Shown here one piece after another: positions 34,759 to 44,039 of a stretch of 64,000 nt of DNA. The DNA is from Mesocentrotus franciscanus (taxonomy: Eukaryota; Echinodermata; Echinoidea; Camarodonta; Strongylocentrotidae). Each line of letters starts with the position of its first letter. The first letter of the stretch is position 1. The notes beneath the pieces are model-generated. The model was not told the DNA's origin, ran no database searches, and saw only the letters and a list, made by a program, of their open reading frames with translations. The stretch is taken from the NCBI GenBank assembly GCA_037976565.1, contig CP137679.1, positions 31,315,764-31,379,763 on the forward strand. The letters are read 5' to 3'. The position numbers were made by a program, and so were the translations under genes.

Positions 34759-34935
34759 GCCACTGCTCATCGGGAGAGTTCCCCGGTACCACAGCTCCAC
34801 CGATGTACATGTTCAACTCACATCCACCACCGCCGCCGCCGCCCCATCCTTCCCACGGACTCGCCGGCGCGGCTGGTCTCTCAACCATGCTGGATGATCA
34901 TTACCCGCCGAATGTCTCACTGATGGCGTCGCCAG
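34759..34935 (+). CDS. candidate internal exon of an unidentified downstream gene, Pro/His-rich
   Basis: The 177-bp exon is bounded by a good acceptor (CCAACGCGTTTCAG) and donor (GCCAG/GTACTG). Read in phase 1 at both ends it encodes about 59 residues: GHCSSGEFPGTTAPPMYMFN, then a PPPPPPPHPSHG run, a Gly/Ala stretch and STMLDDHYPPNVSLMASPG. The GC content is far above the surroundings and there is no repeat similarity. The composition suits the disordered activation region of a transcription factor. I do not recognise the protein. In vertebrates NR5A1 follows NR6A1 on the same strand, so an NR5A N-terminal exon is possible. A first exon starting at the ATG at 34803 is an alternative. Confidence 0.6.
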
Positions 34936-35485
34936 GTACTGTACCGTTTTCTCATTCCATATGTATGCTCTTTTACCATGTTGATCATGCACTGCCTTGC
35001 ATTTCTGATGTTTTTAATCATTATTGTTGCTAGTTTCTTCGCACAGATGCTGCTATTGATCATAGTATGTTACGATACACCGGATAAACTAATGATACGT
35101 TACATTGTTGGGCTTAAATATATTAAACAGTATAAGAAATGTAAGTGCACTGTCGTACATTAGTATATAGATAAGCCGATGCCATGTTTGTCTATAAGCT
35201 TAATTCAAATTAACTTTCCTCTGTATTCCACACATAAAAATGAAATCGCTATTATCATGTATAGTATATTTGTGTAGGTTTGTATCTTTTCTGTGCATGT
35301 GCAACTTGGCCATAATAAATATTGTCAAGTCATTTAAACCAACAATCTGCTGTTCTATACGCCTTGGAATACATTTTGTGAGGTATATACTATACAGAAA
35401 CTTGACCTGAGAAGATATCCCAAAATCCCAACGCATGGTGGTTATCATTTTACATTTAGATGACGATGGTGATTGATGATTGTTG
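34936..35485. other. sequence after the candidate exon; intron if the exon is real
   Basis: AT-rich unique sequence with no further exon recognised. No nuclear receptor zinc-finger exon is found in the remaining 29 kb of the window. Confidence 0.4.
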
Positions 35486-35682
35486 TACCTGACTGCTAAG
35501 AAAGCGTGTGTATGCTTGTAAGTAAGCAATCAGGGGACCGACGGTTTTAAGTCCTCTCCAAGGGACTTGGTATTAAAGGGGATTAATGCCTTACCAAAGG
35601 GCATGAGCGCATTGACTTGGTTTCGAACCCGGGACTTCGCGGTTACGTGACCATTGCTCTACCACTGAGCCATCGAGCCTCG
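35486..35682 (-). mobile_element. tRNA-Thr-like SINE copy 2
   Basis: Head on the minus strand: GATGGCTCAGTGGTAGAGCA, then GGTCACGTAACC with an ACGTAAC loop, and box B GGGTTCGAAACC. The body and the 3' end (CTTTCTTAGCAGTCAGGTA) match the copy at 31432-31625. Confidence 0.85.
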
Positions 35683-36006
35683 TCTCGCAGAAGTATAAAG
35701 AACGAATAGCTTTCAGAATTATCTAACATATCGTTTAATTCTTTTTCTTTTCCTTTTTTAAATAGGCCTATTTATTACTACTTGTTCCTTCAATAAGTTT
35801 TCTAAGCCTCATGTAATACTTACATTTACCTTGCATGTTTTTTTTCTAAGCAAAAATATCCCATGTCATGATTTTCACTTTACGAAAAGCCCCAGACTTA
35901 TAAAAGACACCTTTATAAAAAAATGGATAGATAATTATGAACAGGGATGAGATATAGAGGTCTTTACTTTCAACATTATGTATTATTTCCTCACTGAGTA
36001 TACCTA

Positions 36007-36172
36007 CCCCCCCCCCCTCTCACTCTTTCAATCTCACTCTCTCCCTCTTTCTCTCTCCCTCTTTCTCTCTCCCTTTTACTCTCTCCCTCTCACTCTCTTC
36101 CTCTCTGTTTCTCACTACCCCTTTCTCTCTCTCTCTCTCTATCTTTATATATATATATATATATATATATAA
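36007..36172 (+). repeat. CT-rich tract ending in (TA)n
   Basis: C/T-rich repeats from 36007 to 36141, then a TA dinucleotide tract (about 36147-36172). Confidence 0.9.
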
Positions 36173-36529
36173 TACAATTTTTAAGGTTATAATAAGTTTT
36201 TAAAGTGCTTTTCCTTTTAAAAAAATACCTTCAATCTATGCAAGAAGTTATAATCTATGCAAAGATTTACTAATTGCTACAGAGGATTATTGTATTTGTT
36301 TTAATTTTACTGCTGATTGATTCTTTCTGTGGATTTTGCCTATAAATCATTCTATCTTCATTATTTTCCACGCTCAATGTGTTTATTATTCATAAACACT
36401 TAATGATATACTTTCTAGTATCAATGCGGTTTCGTGGATTTTCTTAATTTATTATTATAATTATTATTTTCTTTTCCTACACTGCAAATAGATTATAGAA
36501 AGTGATTCAAGAAGGCCTTCAACACAATA

Positions 36530-37165
36530 GAAAACGAGTGATAAATCTTGAGGCAAGAAAATGTATGGAACAAGAGAGAGAAATTAATTGAAGCCGATCA
36601 ACCACAGAGAAGTAATGGAAAACAGAAGGACGTGGAGTGAAAATTGGAGTATCATGAATATAATGGAAGAAAGGTAGAAGATAATAAATTGGGTCGCGAA
36701 ACTAAAGCAAATAACACAAAAGGAAGTGAAATTGTAGAAAGAGATAGAGAGAGTGAGAACCAGTGAAAAGAGGGTTGAGAAGAAGTAGAGAAAGAGAGAG
36801 AGGGGGGAGAAAGAAAGAAAGTCAGGAAGATATAGATAATTGATTAAAGTTGAAAAATAGGATTGAAAAGGCATAGATAGAGAAAAGAAGAAAAGAGAAG
36901 AGAGAATAATTTTAAACAGAGATAGGAAAGAAAAGCGAGAAAAAAAAAGAAACAAAGAGCCGGATGAATCAAAATTTAAATAACTGATTTTAATGGAATT
37001 TCAACCTTCAAAATAAGAAAAGTGAAAACGGAGAGGGTAAGAAATCAGGAAAGAAAGATGTAACATAAGAATAATCTGGAAGTAAGGCCCAGAGGGAGTG
37101 AGGCAAAGACAGAGAGAGCGCTCGAGACAAAGAGAGATATTCAGGCGAAGATGAAAATGAGCGTG
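36530..37165 (+). repeat. long purine-rich region
   Basis: About 630 bases on the + strand are strongly enriched in A and G with scattered (GA)n runs. The Phe/Ser/Leu-rich minus-strand frames here are compositional. Confidence 0.7.
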
Positions 37166-37169
37166 GAGG

Positions 37170-38310
37170 CAGAAAACAATAGCGTAAACATGGAAATATA
37201 TAAATGAAATCATACATCATTCAGACGAATAGTTTACGTAAATGGTTACCGTGGAAAAGCAGTGGGAAGGACATAGAGGAGATTCCTAACAGAAGGATCA
37301 TAATAATGCACTCTTGGTCATACATCTAATATTGTTTGGTCGTACATCCTATATTGTTTCCTGTGTCCAGGGTTACTCCAGTTACTGTCTATCCAAGGTG
37401 ATCCTCATACTCAGTGGGAGAACACGTTTATGATCTCTTGTAGTATAGTAGTTCATCGATGGTACAGTGGCGTATCCATAGGGTAGAGGGGTACGCCCCC
37501 CTTCCCGTCGGCGAAAAACCGAATCTGCTGTAACTATTGTTAGGTACCCAAGATCTGTTAGGTGCGCAATAGATGCCCATACGCCTTCAGTCGACCAAAA
37601 AGGCCCCCAATAATGCAATGATATTTGTTTGTTTGTTTGTTTTTTGTATTTATTTTAAAGTTTGATATTGTTTTACTTTTTTTATAGTTTTTTTTTTAAT
37701 ATTTAATTAATATTTGTATTTCATTTTCAGTTGTAATTAATGGAAAGCGTATATAAAAATTATCGGTATGATATAGTCATGCGAATGTACCTAGCCTATA
37801 TATTGTTTATATTTTTTTCTGTTAGATCTATGAGCAGAAAATCGAACGAAAGTGTAATACATAAGTATAATCATGAGCAATATGATAGTCATGATGACGA
37901 TGATTTTGTTGATCAGGAGATGGATAACAATGAAAATTACTATAAGAATAACAACAAGTTTTCGTTGATAATTTGTCTCATGATAATAGACTCTTAAAAA
38001 TACTATTCTAACTAAGTGCCCTTCATGTGGATATATTATGCGTCTGCCTATTGACCCACCAACATTTGGGCAGCTCGTGCGCAACCAAGTAATAATTTTG
38101 CCTTATTAGTGAAAAGAAGTAACTTTGGGACTATCGTATTCAGCGCTTTTCAGTATGTTTGTGGGAGAAGTTTTGTGTTTCTTTCAATCAAAAATAAACT
38201 CATTAGCCACAGTTAACGAATCATAAGCATTATGAAACTAACAATAGAGTAGAACAAATGAAAGTATACCCTCATTTCAATCATCAAATTATTAACCAGC
38301 TATTTACATT
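37170..38310. other. intergenic sequence
   Basis: No gene recognised. The patch at 37465-37600 (GTGGCGTATCCATAGGG...) resembles a phrase at 42980 and may be a decayed repeat. Confidence 0.4.
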
Positions 38311-38847
38311 TTAAAGATACTATGTCCCTTTTGCAGCCAACATCAAATTCTGTAGAACTTTGCAGGAATTATGAATATGTCATGTATGTCCTATCTGTGA
38401 AATTTAAACGTTAGCAGTGTCCTAATATTCAAATTATGCAAGGAAACCCGTTTACTTGCTAGACTTCACTGTCAGACACTATTGAGTGACTGACTGGCTT
38501 TTTCATCTTTGGTAATAACATACATAAAATGAGCGTAAAGGGTACATGAGCATTTGTCTACATCAATAACCCACTTCTTGTAATGGCCAAAATTAAACTG
38601 ATTGAATCTTTGCGCAGCATAAAACGTACGACCATTCGGTACAATGGTCTGAAAAATCAGACTATTACTTACTGGCTCTATAGCTCCTAAGTCGATTCGA
38701 CAACTAATAGTCGTTATTTTCCCACTTAAAGACATTTTCAAGCCCCGCCTTTTTTAGGGAAGTTCTAAATTAGTATTGTCTTTAAAATGCCGTTGGAATT
38801 TATCCTTTTCATTTTTTTTGCCTGCAAATGGGACGTAGTACCTTTAA
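38311..38847 (+). mobile_element. MITE-A copy 5
   Basis: A complete copy from TTAAAGATACTATGTCCC to GGGACGTAGTACCTTTAA, very similar to copy 2. It contains the recurring minus-strand frame (38472-38741). Confidence 0.9.
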
Positions 38848-40775
38848 AACGAAGAGAAACGAAGAATGATACTGCTTTTTTATTGACATGATGCAATATG
38901 GTATACTTTGATTCGTGTAATTACGAGGTTGCCATTGAACCAATTAAATATAAGACATCTAATCAGCCAGTATAAAGCTAAAAACCGTATGAGATTTAAT
39001 TAAGTCAGTATGGTGTATAAAACATACCCTCATATATCTTACCTCGAATATTAGTATCAGTGGTTGCACAATGACCTTCGTTATTTGAATATAATCACTC
39101 AGGAGCACATATTCTGATTGCGTATGCACGATTTTTTGTTGTTATTGTATTAGCAAACGTTGTCTTAAAAACCAAGCAGTACAGAAGATATCGTGGTATA
39201 ATCGGTATTTTTTTATAACCAAGATAAACTTATGGTAGTTCATGGTTCGAGTCCTGGCCTCGGCGCCATTGTCCTTTGCGAAGACAATATTCTATGTTTG
39301 CCACTCTCAACCTAGGTGATATGAAGATATTCATTGAATGCTTTCAGCTTGGTCAAAGCCACAATTTTGGTCATACGTAAATAACCACACCTATTGTTTC
39401 GGGTCAGTAATATATCGGGCAGCGTTGAGGAGAGGAAATAATATAGAGTGCCCCACCTCACCCCTACGCACCACTCCCCATGCACATGATGTCTGATCCC
39501 ACAAACGGAACCCATTTTGACAGGTCACTACCTCCTGACGTCATTTAGTACCCAACGAACTCTGGAAGCTAAAAAATAGTCCGTTTGTTCGCCATGATAA
39601 TGTAGCCCATTCCATGTAATGTCAATTTCTCTTGACATGGGGGCCCCCCTCCCACAAGTCAAAGTAGATCAACGCCCATAGGCCATAATATGACAAATAC
39701 TTTGATCTTAGCTGATTGCTTCCCCGATATAGTCCACGCACTTTATAGACTGAGATCAAACTATTAATAGTCTACTATCATGACTCATACTGTCTATTAG
39801 ACACTGGGACCTCACCAGGCTTCAACCAAGGGTGCGGCTCTGAGGTTTAAAAAAGGGGGCTCTTGTCTTTTTTCCTTTATAAGTGATTCCACTAATTGAT
39901 CAACAGGGGCAGTGGAGGATTTAGACAAGAATATAAAGAAAAAATGTGTTAGTTTAAACGTCAATTTTCTGCAAAGATGGGATAAAAAGAATTACGCCTG
40001 AAGCACTGAAGAATATAACTGAAGTGGTCATAATTAATGGTCATCCCCAAAACGGTTTGGTAAATCATAAAGGAACAATAAATTGTATATCTCCGATGAC
40101 TCATCCAAAATTAATGTATTATTCGCTCTTTTTGTTCATTTATTTTTATGTATGCGATAAAAATTCCAGAATGATTTATCATAATGATAATAGTAATAAT
40201 GACAAATATTTCAAACAATGAAATGCCAATTTGGGCTTCTTTGATGCAGATTATATTGTTTTCAAATAGACATACTTATATCCTTGTAATTATACACGCA
40301 ATTGTAAAACTTCTAAGGAATTATTTTTCATCGGTAATAATAAATGTATCGCATACTTATTCTTATTTTATCCCTTTTAGGGGATACGAATGGATCTAAA
40401 ATGTCAAAGTCTTATTTTGTTATTTGACCTTTGGTTTTTCTGTTTATCATGCTTAAAAATTACATTTCATGATATAATTTTGCTTTAATTGGAACAAAAA
40501 GAAAATCATCGAACGTGGCTGCGGCGTTGTTGTTTGTATTTTCTGGAGGGCTGGCTTGCTTGCTTGTTTCTTTGATTGTTTGTTTTCTGTCTTTCTGGGT
40601 AAAATGTAAAATATTTCTTGGGAAAAATAAAGTGTATTTTCAGTCATGCAATCAAAATTGTATTCTTGGGGATATTTGAAATATGTAAATACATGTGTAC
40701 TTTCTGTAGGTATGACATGAAGCGCACACTATAGGCAAGCGAAAGTTACTAAAATAACACCAAAACGTTCATGTC
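38848..40775. other. intergenic sequence with a SINE remnant
   Basis: GTTCATGGTTCGAGTCCTGG and GTTTGCCACTCTCAACCTAG (about 39238-39320) are a decayed tRNA-SINE. Otherwise I see nothing. Confidence 0.45.
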
Positions 40776-40863
40776 TTAAAGGTACTATGTCCCATTTGCA
40801 GGCCAAAAAAATGAAAAGGTTAAATTCCAACGGCATTTGAAAGACAATACTAATTTAGAACTT
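40776..40863 (-). mobile_element. MITE-A copy 6, truncated
   Basis: It starts TTAAAGGTACTATGTCCC and matches MITE-A for about 88 bases to TTTAGAACTT, then stops abruptly. The other end is absent. Confidence 0.85.
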
Positions 40864-41501
40864 AGAACGTACATGCCAGTCTCATAGCTACAGGTGCACG
40901 GGGTCACGTCCCCCCATCGAATAGTGGAAAATGACAATTACACCCCCTTCACATCCCCACCTTGCTCAATGGCCCCTGTCTTTCACATTTCATTCAAGTA
41001 GAAAGACCGGTGCTGCTACCCCCTCAATGGCTGGATTCCACACTATACCACTGTATATGTCATTTTTTTCAAATTACGAAAACAAAATAGATTATAATAA
41101 TTTTCTAAGAAAGATGAAAAAGGTTGGAAATAAGTACTATTTTTTTTCCTTGATCGAAAACATAAAAGTTTCATTCTATATTTTCAAGGTAAACAGTTGG
41201 GCGTATTTTTGTGAATACCAGTTTCTTAGGAGATAAAAAAGAAACATAATGCAAGGTTGCTCTAACAATTCTAGGAAATGATCTTTATCCTGTAAGATCT
41301 CTGTGTGGGCAAATGATCATGATGATGGGGGGATGTAGGCCTAGTCCCGTACGGTTTCAGCTTGTTGTTCAGAATAATTTTCTTGGATAGACCTATAATC
41401 AAAACACGATAGCTAGAATGAAGCTTGACCATAGACCAAACCTACGTATAGCCGGCTAGCGCTCTTTCATCTCCGTGATGCCAACCCCAAGTAACACTCA
41501 C

Positions 41502-42530
41502 GAGACCGGCACCAGATCGATAACAGACCAATCAAGCAACATTACTCCGAATAACAAAATATTAGTCGATTTGGTGTCGGTTTGGTGGTATGCCAGCTCC
41601 TTGGTATGGCTGAAGGGAAAGTGTAGCACAGAAGCGAAAGTGGACCTCAACCATCATGACCATAGACCTAACACTGACATGCCATGTCACCAAAGAGACC
41701 GACACCAGACCGACACCAGACCGAACAAAATATTATTCCGATAACCTAAAATCAGTCGGTTTGGAGTCGGTTTAGCGGTGTGACTGAGGTATCAACCGTC
41801 GGTCTACAATGTCTAGTGCTTCTTCTTCTTCTTCTTCTCCTTCTTCTTCTTCTTCTTCTTCTTCTTCTTCTTCTTCTTCTTCTTCTTCTTCTTCTTTTTC
41901 TTCTTCTTCTTCTTCTTTTTCTTCTCCTTCTTCTTTTTCTTCATCTTCTTCTTCTTCTTAATTTCTTCTTACTTCACACTTCGAGACCGACACCAGACTT
42001 ATCAACCGTCGGTCTTGTCTAGTGCTTCTTCTTCTTCTTCTTCTTCTTCTTCTTCTTCTTCTTCTTCTTCTTCTTCTTCTTCTTCTTCTTCTTCTTCTTC
42101 TTCTTCTTCTTCTTCTTCTTCTTCTTCTTTTTCTTCTTCTTCTTCTTCTTTTTCTTCTCCTTCTTCTTTTTCTTCATCTTCTTCTTTTTCTTCATCTTCT
42201 TCTTCTTCTTAATTTCCTTCGTGATACGCCAGTCACACCAACGAGACCGACACCAGACCGACTGTTGACCGTCCAAACAATTACATTACCCCGCATGACC
42301 AAGAATCGGTCGGTTTAGAGTCGGCCACAACAACGAGACTGAATAAGGGCCCGATTTCAGTAAACCTCGTGAGCGTGAAATTTAAGAGCCTTTTCCGTTC
42401 TTTTGGCTAAGAACAATAATCTTACTTCTTAGAAGCTTATAGAATGTGGGCCCGGACCAGCAACAGACCAAACATGGCCAAAGAATCGGTCGGTTTAGTG
42501 TCGGTGTGTAGTCGGTTAGGCAATGTAAAG
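41502..42530. repeat. repeat cluster of GACCGACACCAGACCG and its inverse around two (TTC)n arrays
   Basis: Direct units such as GAGACCGACACCAGACCGAC and inverse units such as TCGGTCGGTTTAGAGTCGG occur many times. A module with ATCAACCGTCGGTCT, TCTAGTGC and a (TTC)n tract is present twice (arrays at 41818-41960 and 42025-42210), offset by about 206-210 bases. The TTC arrays share the same interruptions (TTTTTC, TCCTTC, CATC), so the module was duplicated as a whole. The Leu, Ser or Lys homopolymer reading frames are artefacts. Confidence 0.85.
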
Positions 42531-42539
42531 AAGACAGAT

Positions 42540-43230
42540 GTACTTGACGAAGAAAAAAAAGTTTCGAAGATTTCTGAGTGTGCCCGGAGTGAACTTTTCT
42601 GCGCAATATTTCTCCCGTCGGACGAGCACGTCCAAACCCGTCAAGGACGCGCATTACCGACATCAAAGCCGGGCGAACAGGACTTCGACACTCGTCAATC
42701 AATCGTGACGAGATTGAAGGTCAACGGACTTTAAGCGATGTGAAGCGTTATTTGCCGCTAGATGGAGGAGAATGGAAGAGGAAACAGACATGAGATGTGA
42801 CTGGAACACTGAAGAAGAATTTCGCTCTCTGACTGGACGTGATGAAGGGTCCTTGATATGGGAGGGGTGGGGATGGTGGTGGTGGGCTTCAGTATGGGAA
42901 AGAGGCCAGACTACTACAGAGGATATCGAAGAAAATTGCCTTGCGATGTATCGATGTGGGGTAGGGGTGAGCTATATTTCAGCGGCGTATCCAGATGCTA
43001 AAGAGAGGGCGGACTGAGGCGGAATATAAGTTTTATCTTTCCTACCCAATCCGAAGGTGGCATCATATATTGTAAAACCGTACTGCAAATTCATTTTATT
43101 TTCAGGACTATCAAACGGGGGCGTCGGCTGGCTCCATCTTATGCTGCATACGCCACTGCTAGTTCGCAAGCACGAACCCATGCTCGTCACAACGCTTCTC
43201 ACTACTTATGAACTATCTGGTATACCTTTG
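42540..43230. other. moderately GC-rich sequence, no gene assigned
   Basis: The part at 42560-42735 is rich in CpG and open in both directions (96 and 106 codons). I do not recognise the products and see no supporting splice sites. Confidence 0.3.
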
Positions 43231-43233
43231 ATG

Positions 43234-43297
43234 TGTCGTAGTCGAGTGGTTAAATCACGTGACTGGAAATGCAAAGGTTTTGGGTTCGAGCCCTGAT
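43234..43297 (+). mobile_element. tRNA-derived SINE head, separated from its body
   Basis: A tRNA-Ser-like head has box A TAGTCGAGTGG and box B GGTTCGAGCCC (43283-43293). The matching body resumes at 43778, and MITE-A copy 7 lies between them. Confidence 0.75.
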
Positions 43298-43777
43298 ACG
43301 GCATTTGAAAGACAGTACTTATTTAGAACTTCCCTCAAAACGAAAGGGTTTGAAAATGACTTTTTGTGGGAAAATAACGACCATTAGTTGTCGAATCGAC
43401 ATAAGTGATTGCAATCACCTAAGTAATAGTCTGATTTTCAGACCCTTGTACCGAATGGTCGTACGTTTTGTGCTGCACAAAGATTCAATCAGTTTAATTT
43501 TGGCCATTACAAGTAGTGGGTTATTGATGTAGACAAATGCTCATGTACCTGATACAGCTCATTTTATGTATGTTATTACCAAAGAAGGTGTCAGTCAGTC
43601 ACTCAATAGTGTCTGACAGGGAAGTCTAGAAAGTAAACGGGTTTCCTTGCATAATTTGAATACTAGGACACTGCTAACGTTTAAATTTCACAGACAGGAC
43701 ATACATGACATATTCATAATTCCTGCAAAGTTCTACAGAATTTGATGTTGGCTGCAAAAGGGACATAGTATCTTTAA
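43298..43777 (-). mobile_element. MITE-A copy 7, truncated, inserted in a SINE
   Basis: It begins inside the element at ACGGCATTTGAAAGAC and ends normally with GGGACATAGTATCTTTAA. About 60 bases of one end are lost. The sequence is diverged in places from the other copies, for example GATTGCAATCACC. Confidence 0.85.
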
Positions 43778-44035
43778 GTAACACACATTATCTATATTGC
43801 TCCTCTCCACCCAGGTTTTGATCGGGTACCCAGTAGGATCCGAACGGCATTGTGGCTGGATTAGCATGTGCGAGCCCGGTATAAAGGCGACTATTAGGAA
43901 TGCTCCCCAGGGAGTGGAAAATGTGCACTCTAATGTGCAGGATAGTAATTGAGTCATGTGACCGGGGTATTAATAATATTGTACGCGCTTTGGTCAGTTA
44001 AGTCTCTGGTTGGTGGTAAAGGGCTAAACCGGTCT
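43778..44035 (+). mobile_element. SINE body continuing the head at 43234
   Basis: CTCTCCACCCAGG, GGGTACCCAGTAGGATC, CTCCCCAGGGAGTGG and a GTACGCGCTTTGGTCA end are typical of the SINE body. Its TTAA (the last bases of the MITE) coincides with the TTAA in ATTAATCCACATTGCC of intact copies. Confidence 0.7.
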
Positions 44036-44039
44036 CAGG

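Noticed and set aside
41780..42318. poly-Leu, poly-Ser and poly-Lys frames
   Set aside because: They are translations of the (TTC)n arrays.
42382..42734. overlapping frames of 96 and 106 codons on both strands
   Set aside because: CpG-rich sequence open on both strands, partly in the GACCGACAC repeat cluster; products not recognised.
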